Assembly (NCBI GenBank): GCA_017883165.1
Contig: JADGOC010000031.1
Coordinates: 1 to 32,023, forward strand
Source: Acidobacteriota bacterium
Lineage (GTDB): Bacteria > Acidobacteriota > Vicinamibacteria > Vicinamibacterales > CAVVIG01
Direction of reading: 5' to 3'
DNA length: 32,023 nt
The notes beneath the pieces are model-generated. The model was not told the origin of the DNA, ran no database searches, and saw only the letters and a list, made by a program, of their open reading frames with translations. Positions 1 to 7,594 of this stretch are shown here, one piece after another (within the stretch, counting starts at the first letter, position 1; each line of letters begins with the position of its first letter). A program made the position numbers and the translations under genes.

Positions 1-13
1 ATGGGAAGCGTGC

Positions 14-86
14 GCCCAACACGCGGTTGCAGGCGACCGTCCTTCGCGCTCCGCGCTCGGCCGGCGCCTGAACCGCCACGTTAGCC
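14..86 (+). other. attC-like recombination site 1
   Basis: Putative integron attC site ending a cassette whose gene lies left of the window. The R'' box is GCCCAAC (14-20) and the R' box is GTTAGCC (80-86). The inner arms GCGGTTGCAGGCG and CGCCTGAACCGC pair along their length except for one unpaired base, the extrahelical-base signature of attC hairpins. R'' and R' are only partly complementary. The orientation (R'' left, R' right) puts the array's integrase, if there is one, to the left of the window. Confidence 0.75.
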
Positions 87-112
87 CGCTCACGTCGAAC
101 GGAGGCGCACAC

Positions 113-727
113 ATGAAGCAAGCACTCGGCGTAGCGAGCGTGTTAGCCCTGATTGCGGCGCTTGCGTGGTCGAACCACTCGGTAAAGGCGCAGGATGCGT
201 CTCTCAAGCCCGTCGACGATCCGGAGGCCTACGCCGTCTACGCGAGTCTGCTTCCGAACGAATGGATTGTCCGCTCGGCGCATGCGAAGACTCTGGTGTT
301 CCAAGAGGAAACGGCCACGAACTGGGGGTGCATGCCATCTGGCAAGCCCCTCGAAACGGACTGGCGCGTAGTCGTCGATAGCTTCAAGGCGGAGAACGCC
401 GGCGTCAGGACCGTGCGAGCGGGATTCCCTCTTGAACCGGCTTACGTCGTCGTTCCTTCAGCCGAGATTAAGGCGAGCTTCCACGAAGTGCCAAACGATC
501 CGAGGTCCGGCTGGAGCGGCTTCTACAAGCGATACCCAGATTCTGGTGGCTACATGTTCGTTTCGGCCGTTGGCTTCGATCCTTCAAAGAAACGGGCGAT
601 GGTCTACATGGCACATTCTTGCGGTTTGCTCTGCGGCGGCGGAATGCACCATCTCCTAGAAAAGACCGACGGTGCATGGCGCGAGGCGAAGGTACCGGGC
701 GTGTCGAATTGCGTGTGGAACTCCTGA
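113..727 (+). CDS. Secreted protein of unknown function (cassette gene)
   Basis: The 204-aa product is not assigned to a family. It starts at an ATG with a GGAGG-type ribosome-binding site about ten bases upstream. The N-terminus has one Lys followed by a hydrophobic stretch (residues 3-20) and a likely signal-peptidase site after SVKAQ, so the mature protein should be periplasmic or secreted. The body is rich in aromatic residues and has Cys at about residues 73, 171, 175 and 201, including the segment CGLLCGGG, which could form disulfides after export. The gene lies exactly between attC-like sites 14-86 and 730-826, the layout of a single-gene integron cassette. No catalytic motif is visible and the function is unknown. 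Confidence 0.85.
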   Translation: MKQALGVASVLALIAALAWSNHSVKAQDASLKPVDDPEAYAVYASLLPNEWIVRSAHAKTLVFQEETATNWGCMPSGKPLETDWRVVVDSFKAENAGVRTVRAGFPLEPAYVVVPSAEIKASFHEVPNDPRSGWSGFYKRYPDSGGYMFVSAVGFDPSKKRAMVYMAHSCGLLCGGGMHHLLEKTDGAWREAKVPGVSNCVWNS

Positions 728-729
728 CA

Positions 730-826
730 TCGTAACGTCGCGGGCTGACCATCGAATGGAGTCGGCGCGCCGGTCGTCTCGTGTCACCATGTCGCCACAG
801 CGCGCGGCTCATTCGCGGCGTTAGGC
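730..826 (+). other. attC-like recombination site 2 (less regular)
   Basis: Candidate attC directly after the stop of the first cassette gene. The R' box is GTTAGGC (820-826) and the R'' box is TCGTAAC (730-736). The adjoining bases GTCGCG (737-742) pair with CGCGGC just before R'. The central region is longer and less symmetrical than in the other sites, so this call rests mainly on the R' box, the position right behind a stop codon, and the regular spacing of the array. Confidence 0.5.
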
Positions 827-881
827 TGCCGGAGCAACGCCATCGTTTCTCCGGGCTGACGGCTACGAAGAGGTGGACTGC

Positions 882-1661
882 ATGCGCGAATTATGGGTTG
901 AAAGCCAGGGCGCGCGGTTGTTCGCCGTTGAGGATGGCAGTGGTCCGGTGATCGTCATGCTACATGGCGGGATGGGGAACCATCAGGCGGCGCTGCCTCT
1001 GATCGCACCCTTGGCCACGCGGTATCGCATCATTGCGCCGGACCTGCGCGGCAGCGGAAAGTCCTGGTGCGGCGCTCCGCTGACATTCGATCAGCTTGCG
1101 GACGACGTCGAACTGCTCCTTGACCACATCGGCGTGGATCGGGCTGTTGTCGGTGGCGTATCGGGCGGCTCCGGAGTCGCTCTGCGCTTTGCGCTTCGAC
1201 GCCCCACCCGAACGCTCGGGCTTGTCGTGGCGAAGCCGGTATATGCGGGCGAAGCGCGGGGCTATACCGAACAACAAAGGGCGACATTCGCGATGATGGA
1301 CGCTGTTGCAAGCCGGGCGCTCGAAGAAGGCGTGCAGGTTCTGCGCCCGCTTTACGCGAATCTGCCGGCGGGCATGCGGGAGAGGGCGTTGGCAATGATG
1401 GAGGGTTTCGACGCGGCAAGCGTCGTGGCGACGAGTCACTTCATCGCATCGGGCTCCCAGCCGTTCATTGCGGCTGCAGACTTGGCGTCTCTGGAGTGTG
1501 CAACGCTCCTGGTGCGTGGTGACGATCCCATGCATCCGTCGGAGGTGTCGGATCTTTATGCGACCGGTATTCCAGATTGTACGGTTGTGCCCGCGTCGAC
1601 GCCGGTTCTCGCGCCGATCATCGGTGCGTTTGTCGATCGATGCCTACGCCCCGCAGCCTAA
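882..1661 (+). CDS. Alpha/beta hydrolase fold protein
   Basis: The 259-aa product has the alpha/beta-hydrolase fold: an oxyanion-hole HGGMG near residue 27, the strand-turn APDLRGSGKS, and a nucleophile elbow GVSGG near residue 90. Asp in VRGDDPMHP, near residue 212, could be the acid. I see no His in the last 40 residues where the catalytic His normally sits, so the triad may be incomplete or rearranged. I chose the ATG at 882, which has GAAGAGG nine bases upstream, over a GTG nine bases earlier. The stop TAA lies inside the R'' box of the following attC, a typical cassette arrangement. Substrate unknown. Confidence 0.88.
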   Translation: MRELWVESQGARLFAVEDGSGPVIVMLHGGMGNHQAALPLIAPLATRYRIIAPDLRGSGKSWCGAPLTFDQLADDVELLLDHIGVDRAVVGGVSGGSGVALRFALRRPTRTLGLVVAKPVYAGEARGYTEQQRATFAMMDAVASRALEEGVQVLRPLYANLPAGMRERALAMMEGFDAASVVATSHFIASGSQPFIAAADLASLECATLLVRGDDPMHPSEVSDLYATGIPDCTVVPASTPVLAPIIGAFVDRCLRPAA

Positions 1662-1729
1662 CCAGCGCTTGCAGCCGTCGGCGGCCGGCGCGATGATGAG
1701 CCGCCGCGGCTAAAACGCGATCGTTAGGC
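1656..1729 (+). other. attC-like recombination site 3
   Basis: R'' GCCTAAC (1656-1662) and R' GTTAGGC (1723-1729) are perfectly complementary. The inner arms GCGCTTGCAGCCG and CGGCTAAAACGC pair with a small mismatch and bulge, and the centre GGCGG/CCGCC extends the stem. The hydrolase stop codon is embedded in R''. The arm sequence is shared with the sites at 3152 and 5840, showing one attC subfamily. Confidence 0.85.
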
Positions 1730-1748
1730 GGACAACGGAGTCAGTTCC

Positions 1749-2696
1749 ATGCGAACTTTGGTAGCCGTCACGTTGGTCTCGCTTCTAGTCGCCAGCGATC
1801 GGGCCGTGCGGTTCCCGCAGAATCCGATTCTGACGTCGGCATCGAGTCCGACGATTGGCGACAGCATCAACGGTCCCTCCCTGATCCGGGTGCCGGCGTG
1901 GGTTGATCGACCGCTGGGCCGCTACTACCTGTACTTCTCTCATCACGCCGGGAAGTTCATTCGCCTCGCGTACGCCGACCAACTGTCCGGCCCGTGGACG
2001 GCTCACGAGCCGGGCACGCTCCGTCTCGAGGAGGCGCCGCGCTGTTTCGATCACGTCGCGTCGCCAGACATGCATGTCGACGACGCCAGACGCGAGATCC
2101 TCATGTACTTCCACTGCCCGTCAGGCGGCAGCGTCGACAGCAACGGCCGCGTCGACATCAACGAACAAAAGACGTTTCTGGCGACCTCAAGCGATGGCCT
2201 TCGCTTTCGCGTTACCACGCAGTCCCTCGGCCCCGCGTATTTCCGCGTGTTCCGCTGGGGCCAGTACTACTACGCTATCGTACGTGCCGGCAGCGTCCTG
2301 CGTTCGCGTGACATGCGATCGCCCTTCGAGCCAGGCCCGACCCTGATCGGCGCGGAGTCTGGTCGGTTGCTGCGGCATGCTGCGGTCGATCTGCGAGGCG
2401 ACCTTCTCCGGGTGTACTACTCACGCATCGGGGATCGGCCCGAACGCATTCTGCTTTCGGAGACGCGTTTGACGACGGACTGGTTGAAGTGGCGGGCATC
2501 GGCGCCGATCGAGGTGCTTCGTCCTGAGAAAGGGTACGAGGGCGCTGACAGGCCGCTCGAGGTCTCTCTGCCCGACGAGGCTCCGGGCCGGGTGCAGCAG
2601 TTGCGCGATCCTGGCATCTTCAAGGAAGGCGGCAAGACGTACCTGCTCTACTCGATCGCCGGCGAAAGTGGTCTCGCCGTAGGGGAGCTGCGATAG
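1749..2696 (+). CDS. Exported five-bladed beta-propeller, GH43-like protein
   Basis: The 315-aa product begins with a short hydrophobic leader (MRTLVAVTLVSLLVAS), then NPIL and a GPSLIRVP stretch typical of the first blade of GH43/GH32-like propellers. Repeated aromatic strand motifs follow (RYYLYFSHH, EILMYFHCP, QYYYAIVRA, LLRVYYSRI, KTYLLYSIAG). Candidate acidic residues are in SPDMH and RDPGIF. It could be a glycoside hydrolase or a catalytically inactive carbohydrate-binding propeller; I cannot assign a substrate. An ATG with CGGAG upstream marks the start, directly behind attC site 3. No attC is recognised after it, so it may share a cassette with the next small gene. Confidence 0.85.
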   Translation: MRTLVAVTLVSLLVASDRAVRFPQNPILTSASSPTIGDSINGPSLIRVPAWVDRPLGRYYLYFSHHAGKFIRLAYADQLSGPWTAHEPGTLRLEEAPRCFDHVASPDMHVDDARREILMYFHCPSGGSVDSNGRVDINEQKTFLATSSDGLRFRVTTQSLGPAYFRVFRWGQYYYAIVRAGSVLRSRDMRSPFEPGPTLIGAESGRLLRHAAVDLRGDLLRVYYSRIGDRPERILLSETRLTTDWLKWRASAPIEVLRPEKGYEGADRPLEVSLPDEAPGRVQQLRDPGIFKEGGKTYLLYSIAGESGLAVGELR

Positions 2697-2709
2697 CAAA
2701 CGGTGTGGA

Positions 2710-2765
2710 GTGCGGTTCGAAGGCCGCACCCATCCAGGTGCGCCTCCCCATCCTCAACAGGGGAG
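2710..2765. terminator. Two adjacent GC-rich hairpins, possible terminator
   Basis: GTGCGG/CCGCAC (2710-2715 with 2724-2729) and CTCCCC/GGGGAG (2744-2749 with 2760-2765) form two six-base-pair stems with short loops between two + strand genes. Neither is followed by a T run, so intrinsic termination is uncertain. They do not resemble attC arms. Confidence 0.3.
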
Positions 2766-2808
2766 TCGAGACGAGGTCTGGCGCGTTATCCTGAGCGAGG
2801 AACTATCA

Positions 2809-3093
2809 ATGCCGATCCTGCACATTCAACACTCGGTCCAGAACTTTGAAGGCTGGAAGCGCGCCTTTGAGAGCGACCCCATGGACCGGAAGGGCTCCGG
2901 CGTCCGTCGGTACCACGTCTATCGTTCCGTCGCGGACCAGAATTTCGTGATGATCGACCTGGAGTTCGACACCATGGCTGAGGCCGAGAGGCTGCTGGAA
3001 AGACTGCGCCAGTTGTGGGCGGGGCCTGGCGGCACCGTCATGCGGAACCCCGAGGCCTGGATCGTTGAAACAGTCGAATCGAGAACCGTCTGA
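2809..3093 (+). CDS. Small ferredoxin-fold (dimeric alpha/beta barrel) protein
   Basis: The 94-aa product has no signal peptide. Its pattern of a short strand (ILHIQHSV), a helix (FEGWKRAFES), a strand (GVRRYHVYRSV), a strand (NFVMIDLEFD) and a helix (MAEAERLLERLRQLW) fits the dimeric alpha/beta-barrel group that includes antibiotic-biosynthesis-monooxygenase-like and stress-response proteins. This is a fold-level assignment; cofactor and substrate are unknown. The ATG at 2809 follows GAGCGAGGAAC. An upstream in-frame extension exists but runs through the hairpin region and is unlikely to be coding. The gene ends 58 bases before the attC at 3152. Confidence 0.8.
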   Translation: MPILHIQHSVQNFEGWKRAFESDPMDRKGSGVRRYHVYRSVADQNFVMIDLEFDTMAEAERLLERLRQLWAGPGGTVMRNPEAWIVETVESRTV

Positions 3094-3151
3094 CTAGGCT
3101 GTTCCTGCGCTACATTTCGTAGCCTGTTGAAACAACCGGATGCAGGAAGCT

Positions 3152-3235
3152 GGCTAACCAGCGTTTGGAGCCGACGGCGCGCGCCTATCTCTTTAGTGGG
3201 CGGGTCGCGCCGCGGCTGAAACGCAATCGTTAGCC
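3152..3235 (+). other. attC-like recombination site 4
   Basis: This is the clearest site. R'' GGCTAAC (3152-3158) and R' GTTAGCC (3229-3235) are perfectly complementary. The inner arms GCGTTTGGAGCCG and CGGCTGAAACGC pair fully except for one extra base, the expected extrahelical base. A central stem (GGCGCG/CGCGCC) closes a variable loop. Total length is 84 bp. Confidence 0.9.
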
Positions 3236-3276
3236 GGACCTACTCTGGATGTGGGCGAGACCATGGGAGCTCTGCG

Positions 3277-3940
3277 GTGAATCGTGTGTTCGTGCTAGGT
3301 CGCTCGGTACATCCCGTCGCATTCGGCGCCCTCGTCATACTGCTGGTCGCCACACCAAGTCGGACACAGTCCGCAACAACATGGTGGCCGTCAAGAGGCG
3401 CCGTCATCCTTGAGGGTGGCGGTATCGGATCAACAACGTTTGGCGCGGTCTCGGCCCGCCTCATCGCACTCGCGGGTGGCCCCAGTGCGCGCATCGTGAT
3501 CATTCCGACTGCAAACGAAGCCGTCGCGCCTCGACTGACGGGAACCGGGCCAGCTGTCGACCCAGACCAACTCAAGAAGTTGCTTGAGGCCAAGGGAGCG
3601 GAACGCGTCACTATTCTGCACACCCGAGATCGACAAGTGGCGAATTCGGAAGAATTCGCGAAAGTGCTTCGCACTGCGAGCGGCGTGTGGATTCCTGGCG
3701 GGGCAGCGCGCATCCTGGAGAACACGTATCGCGGGACGCTGGTCGCCCAGGAGCTGAATGGTTGCACATCCGGGCCCGGTTGGCATCGTCATTGACGAAG
3801 ACACCGCCCTTGTACTCAACGGCAGCGCCGCCGAGGCCATCGGAGTAGGAACCATCGCTCTTGTGGATCCGGCGAAGGACAAGGCCAGGCCGTATCTAGT
3901 CCTCAAGGGTGGTGACAAGCGAGACCTCGCGCTCCCGTGA
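3277..3940 (+). pseudogene. Cyanophycinase-like (peptidase S51) gene, internally deleted and frameshifted
   Basis: The first frame (from a GTG at 3277) gives a hydrophobic leader, then GAVILEGGG, ARIVIIPTAN, RVTILHTRDR and GVWIPGGAARILE, the order seen in cyanophycinases. At about 3758 the match jumps to another frame reading VGIVIDEDTALVLNGSAAE, the family's C-terminal portion (GIGIDE). The segment that normally lies between, with the nucleophile motif GGTSAGA and the DQHF region, is absent, so both a deletion of roughly 70-90 codons and a frame change have occurred. The product would lack the catalytic Ser. Sequencing or assembly error cannot be excluded. It sits directly behind attC site 4. 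Confidence 0.8.
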
Positions 3941-4043
3941 AAAACCTAGGAGGCATCATCCTGTCGACGTCCCTCGATGGTTACTTTGGAGCAATACGAA
4001 GCTGGTGAAGGGCGACATGATACGTGAGGAGAGGGAGGTTCAG

Positions 4044-4514
4044 GTGCGGAACAGACCAGCCGTTGTGGGGTCAGCGCTGAGAGTGCTTCTCGTGTGCGTG
4101 CCACTTGTCCTTTCGACCGCGTGCGCTACCGTCTTTCATGGAAGGACGCAGGAGACCACGATCACGTCGGAGCCCGTTGGCGCTCGGATCTTCATCGGCA
4201 AGGAGTTAGTAGGCGTCACGCCGGCCCGGATCATCCTGAAGAGACGAGAGTCCCACGTGGTCCTTCATTTCGAGAAGGAGGGCTACCAAACCGAGGAGTT
4301 GGCGCTGAAGAGAAGCTTCAGTGGTTGGATCGCGGCCGACATTGGTTTGGGCGCTGCGCAGTTTGCAAACCAGGGGCTTGCGTCCCAATCGCAAATGGCC
4401 TCCGCCGCGGCGGGAATCACGACGGTCACCCTCGGCGTTGACCTCATCACGGGGTCGGCGTACCAGCTGCCAACACACGTGCAGGTAACCCTCAAGCCTT
4501 TGCAGTTGCGCTGA
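4044..4514 (+). CDS. PEGA-domain lipoprotein
   Basis: From the GTG at 4044 the product is 156 aa. This start has GAGGGAGG five bases upstream and is preferred to an in-frame ATG at 4017. A hydrophobic signal leads to the lipobox LSTAC with Cys27 as the lipidation site, predicting an outer-membrane or periplasm-anchored lipoprotein. A PEGA domain follows (TSEPVGARIFIGKELVGVTPARI then LKRRESHVVLHFEKEGY, given in parts), a beta-rich module common in surface lipoproteins. A glycine/alanine-rich hydrophobic segment near the end (IAADIGLGAAQFA and TLGVDLITGSAY) resembles the C-terminus of PEGA lipoproteins. It probably has an envelope role, and is followed four bases later by the HEAT-repeat gene. 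Confidence 0.82.
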   Translation: MRNRPAVVGSALRVLLVCVPLVLSTACATVFHGRTQETTITSEPVGARIFIGKELVGVTPARIILKRRESHVVLHFEKEGYQTEELALKRSFSGWIAADIGLGAAQFANQGLASQSQMASAAAGITTVTLGVDLITGSAYQLPTHVQVTLKPLQLR

Positions 4515-4518
4515 CGAC

Positions 4519-5319
4519 GTGTGGCCCTTTTCCGAACTACCGCAGAATGTCGCGACATTGCGCGTCGGTTGCGGCCGGCAGGCGCTGGAAGCCAAGAACC
4601 CCGATACGCGGAAGCAAGCCGTGGTGGCGTTGAGCCTGGTGGCGGCGCAGTTCTTGTCGCCCCTCAAAGCGATGTTGCAGGACAAGGACGTCGAGGTCCG
4701 CCTGGCCACCGTGGTGAGCCTGACGGAGGTGAGAAGCCAGCAGTCCATCGCGGCGCTGCGCGCCGCGCTGGATGACGAGGTGCCGGAAGTGAGCTTTGCC
4801 GCCGCGAAGGCGCTGTGGGGCTTGCACGACACCGCGGGCAAGCAGGCACTGCTCGCCATACTCGCAGGCGATAGTCGGAGCTCGTCCAAATTTTTCTCGA
4901 AGCAGAAACGGGACGCGCTGCGGATGATCCATTCGCCGCGGGTCATGCTCCTGTTTGCCGTGCACAAAGGCATCGGATTTGTCCCGGTGCCTTACATGGG
5001 ATTGGGCGTCGCCTCGATGCAGACACTCCTGACCGATACCGGAGTCTCGGGGCGGGCGGCGGCGGCATTGATGCTGGCTACCGAAAAGGACCAAGCCACG
5101 TTGGAGGCCTTACGGGACGCGTTGAGCGACACAGACTGGTCGGTGCGAGCCGCAGCCGTGCATGCGCTCGCGCTGCGCAGGGATCCTCGACTGAGGACCG
5201 ACCTGGCACCGCTGCTCGATGACCAGAACGAAGCCGTGCGGCTCCGCGCCGCGGCTGCGTACCTGAGACTGGCAGGTCAAGCGCGGACACCCGACAAGGC
5301 TGGCGCACGTCACGAATGA
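4519..5319 (+). CDS. HEAT-repeat protein
   Basis: The 266-aa product is made of paired helices of the HEAT/PBS-lyase type: NPDTRKQAVVALSLV, DKDVEVRLATVVSLTEV, DEVPEVSFAAAKALWGL, then a less regular middle with a hydrophobic KGIGFVPVPYMGLGVA patch, and DTDWSVRAAAVHALAL and DQNEAVRLRAAAAYLRL at the C-terminus. Such repeats form a solenoid for protein-protein contacts; the partner is unknown. The GTG start lies four bases after the lipoprotein stop, suggesting co-transcription, but there is no good ribosome-binding site and the first 20 residues look atypical, so the N-terminus may be truncated. The stop overlaps that of the convergent cupin gene by ten bases. Confidence 0.82.
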   Translation: MWPFSELPQNVATLRVGCGRQALEAKNPDTRKQAVVALSLVAAQFLSPLKAMLQDKDVEVRLATVVSLTEVRSQQSIAALRAALDDEVPEVSFAAAKALWGLHDTAGKQALLAILAGDSRSSSKFFSKQKRDALRMIHSPRVMLLFAVHKGIGFVPVPYMGLGVASMQTLLTDTGVSGRAAAALMLATEKDQATLEALRDALSDTDWSVRAAAVHALALRRDPRLRTDLAPLLDDQNEAVRLRAAAAYLRLAGQARTPDKAGARHE

Positions 5320-5780
5320 CGATGGGCATCCGGCATGCCGAGACGGCGGACCGTGTCACCCTCGAAGTCGAATTCGATCAGCACCGCCGGCTCGCTGCCC
5401 ACGACCCAGCCGTCGTGGCCCGGCGCGATCGCCACAATCTGCGGAGCCTTGTGTTCCACAACACAGCCGTCGGCGTATTCGATGTGGATCTCGCCGTGCG
5501 CCAGGAAACCGACGTGGGCGTGCATGCACAGGTCAGTCCCGACGATCGGTTTCATGTCGACCGACCAGCGGAATCCGCTTGGATAGACCATGCGCTTGAC
5601 GCGCGCGGCGCCGGCACGTCCGACATCGAGCCGGACATGGCCGATCGTGCGGCGCTCGGCCCCCTTCACCGGCGCAAGGAGCGGATCCGGCGCCTTCGGT
5701 CGGCTCCGAGAAGGCTTGCGTCGTTTCGCGATCCTGGCGGAGTGCCTGACGCTCTTTCGGACGGGCTTCTTTTTTGCCAT
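5310..5780 (-). CDS. Cupin-domain protein with basic N-terminus (reverse-oriented in the array)
   Basis: The 156-aa product begins at an ATG preceded by AGAGAGGCCT. Residues 1-30 are Lys/Arg-rich (MAKKKPVRKSVRHS, AKRRKPSRSRP), possibly nucleic-acid or polyphosphate binding. The rest is a small cupin barrel: GTDLCMHAHVGFLAHGEIHIEYADG holds two His spaced as in metal-binding cupin motif 1, and VVEHKAPQIVAIAPGHDGWV resembles motif 2 (each given in short parts). It is the only minus-strand gene in the first 17 kb and sits antiparallel in front of the attC at 5840, so it is a reverse-oriented cassette gene. Its basic tail is unlike typical cupins. Function unknown. Confidence 0.82.
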   Translation of the reverse strand: MAKKKPVRKSVRHSARIAKRRKPSRSRPKAPDPLLAPVKGAERRTIGHVRLDVGRAGAARVKRMVYPSGFRWSVDMKPIVGTDLCMHAHVGFLAHGEIHIEYADGCVVEHKAPQIVAIAPGHDGWVVGSEPAVLIEFDFEGDTVRRLGMPDAHRHS

Positions 5781-5839
5781 AGGCCTCTCTCTGGTCAGCA
5801 GAACGGCGATGCTAGCACGGCTCGGAGCGCGAACGAGCC

Positions 5840-5912
5840 GTCTCACACGGTTTTGCAGCCGACGGCGGGAGGAGCGACAATGAGCCGCCGCGGCTGAAAC
5901 CTGGCGTTAGCC
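5840..5912 (+). other. attC-like recombination site 5 (R'' degenerate)
   Basis: R' GTTAGCC (5906-5912) and the inner arms GGTTTTGCAGCCG and CGGCTGAAACC are intact and nearly identical to those of sites 3 and 4. The R'' position holds GTCTCAC (5840-5846), which has lost the AAC end, so the outer stem is weakened. This is the last convincing attC before the backbone. Confidence 0.75.
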
Positions 5913-5937
5913 AGCAGGATTTTGGAGGAGCTTCGAC

Positions 5938-6393
5938 GTGGTTCCCCGCTCGCTTCGTGATCCGGCCGGGCGACGGTCTGTTCTCGACCGACTTGGCGCG
6001 CTCACTCCGGAGCATCCGCGTCGATGGGGTCGGATGGAGCCCGTTCAGCTCTTGCCTCACTTGGCAAGTGGCCTGCGTATGGCGTTGGGCGAGCGGAAAC
6101 TCGAAGGCTCGCCTCCCGGTCGAATCCGTGGCGCGGTCTTGCGCTACCTGGCCATCTACCGTCTGCCGTGGCCGGAAGGAAGGATTCAATCGCCGCCTGG
6201 CGCGTTCAACACGCCAAGTCTCGGTTGGGAACGGGATCGGCAGGTCGTGGTCGAACTGATCGAACGCTTCGCGACGACGCCGCCTGACAAGCTGGGGGTC
6301 GTCCATCCGAGTTTCGGCCGGATGAGGCCCCGTGACTGGGATGTGTTGCAGTACCGGCATCTCGACCATCACCTTCGGCAGTTCGGGGTTTGA
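5938..6393 (+). CDS. DUF1569 / DinB-like helical bundle protein
   Basis: The 151-aa product starts at a GTG with GGAGGAG eight bases upstream, 25 bases after the attC R' box, as for the first gene of a cassette. The motif MEPVQLLPHLASGLRMALGE (given whole, 20 residues) supplies a His on the first helix. HPSFGRMRPRDWDVLQYRH and LDHHLRQFGV form the C-terminal helix with several His. These match the DUF1569 family, a metal-binding four-helix bundle related to DinB. Its physiological reaction is not established. No attC is visible behind it. Confidence 0.82.
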   Translation: MVPRSLRDPAGRRSVLDRLGALTPEHPRRWGRMEPVQLLPHLASGLRMALGERKLEGSPPGRIRGAVLRYLAIYRLPWPEGRIQSPPGAFNTPSLGWERDRQVVVELIERFATTPPDKLGVVHPSFGRMRPRDWDVLQYRHLDHHLRQFGV

Positions 6394-6491
6394 ATGCGAA
6401 AAGCTCAGATCATGACGGCGGCACTCGCGGATCTGGTGAAGAGCTATCACGTCTCGATGGTGATGGGTGGGTTGATCAAGAAGAGAGTGTG

Positions 6492-6830
6492 ATGATGAAT
6501 CCGATCACGTACTTCGAGGTTGCAGGGCCTGACGCCAAGAGCTTGGCCGACTTCTACGCGGCAGTATTCGGATGGGAACCTACGCCTGGCCCTTTTCCGA
6601 ACTACTATTCGCTTCAAGCGGCCGGAGGCGCTGGGCTCGCAGGCGGGTTTCGTCAGGACGATCGGCCCGAGCACGTGTTCTACGTGAAGGTTCCCGACCT
6701 CGCGGCGGCGCTCGAAAGCGTCGTCCGGGCCGGGGGGCGGGTCCTGATTCCGCCAACCGATGTGCCCGGCGTGGTGCACTTCGCCCTGTTCGAAGATCCA
6801 GCCGGTAATCGCACCGGCATCATGCAATGA
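6492..6830 (+). CDS. VOC-family (glyoxalase/bleomycin-resistance fold) protein
   Basis: The 112-aa product shows the opening of VOC proteins (ITYFEVAGPDAKSLADFYAA, then VFGWEP) and the second beta-alpha-beta unit (HVFYVKVPDLAAALESVVRA, then GGRVL). It ends HFALFEDPAGNRTGIMQ. This single-domain form is typical of uncharacterised VOC proteins, which as a family bind a metal between paired domains and act in detoxification or dioxygenation. I use the ATG at 6492, the first of two adjacent Met codons behind AAGAAGAGAG; an upstream extension of 34 codons has no family likeness. Substrate unknown. Confidence 0.88.
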   Translation: MMNPITYFEVAGPDAKSLADFYAAVFGWEPTPGPFPNYYSLQAAGGAGLAGGFRQDDRPEHVFYVKVPDLAAALESVVRAGGRVLIPPTDVPGVVHFALFEDPAGNRTGIMQ

Positions 6831-6871
6831 CGTAGGTGCGGTCGCGCGGCGCCGCAGGTGAGGGGCACACC

Positions 6872-7590
6872 ATGCTTGGACGGTTTGGCCACATCTCGTT
6901 GGCCACAGTGGCACTCGTCGCGATCGTCCCTGGCGTGGCAAGACCGGCCCCACAGACACCCACCGAGATTGTCGTGGTCGGCACCGTTCACACGGCCACC
7001 GAGAAGTACTCCGTGCAGGACCTGGTCCGCATTCTTCAGAGGGTCAGGCCCGACGTGATTCTCTTCGAGTACCCGGCCGACATGATGACGCCGGGGTTCG
7101 AATCGATGGTCGCAACGTCTTCTACGAGCGCACGCATTACTTCGAGCGCCAGCGGCAGTGCAATCAGGAACTGAACGCCCGGATCGACACCAAGGGACTG
7201 AGTGCTGAAGCGCAGAAGGTCGTCGACGCGCTCGATGCGGCGAATGCCAGGCGCGACGCCATTGGGAAGTCGGATCCCCTGGCGATCAACTCGTTTCAGG
7301 CCGACACCGCGAGCAACGACAGGCAGTGGCTGATGAACCAGGGAATTCCAGAGATCGTGCGTCTGACACCGGGTTTGAGAGGCTGCGAAGCATTTTGGAA
7401 CGCGTCGAGAGCCTACTGGGTCAGGCGGAACGACGAGATGCTGCGCAACATCAGGCGATTCGCGACAGAATTCGCGGGAAAGCGGCTGGTTGTGCTCTGC
7501 GGGTACGAGCACCGGTACTACTTGCGGAGTCACTTATACGATTGGGATGAACAGCCGGGCTATGTCCTCAAGGAATACTGGGAGTACTAA
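6872..7590 (+). pseudogene. Frameshifted secreted TraB/Tiki-like protein
   Basis: The reading starts at an ATG behind GTGAGGGG with a signal-like leader (hydrophobic to ARPAPQ), then EIVVVGTVHTATEKYSVQDL and VRPDVILFEYP, a strand-GTVH arrangement like TraB/Tiki/ChaN-type proteins. Between about 7085 and 7110 the coding signal moves to another frame, continuing NVFYERTHYFERQRQCNQEL and on to LVVLCGYEHRYYLRSHLY and the stop at 7588-7590. The C-terminal GYEH matches a second conserved His of this superfamily. The frame change suggests an indel, possibly with loss of some codons. It may be a true pseudogene or an assembly error. The family name is tentative. Confidence 0.65.
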
Positions 7591-7594
7591 CGGT

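Noticed and set aside
2697-2790. Possible attC between the GH43-like and small ferredoxin-fold genes
   Set aside because: The ends AGCAAAC and GTTATCC do not fit the R box consensus, and the inverted repeats present form two separate hairpins.
5316-5897. 193-codon + strand frame
   Set aside because: It is antisense to the cupin gene and runs into the attC site; the minus strand shows the conserved domain.
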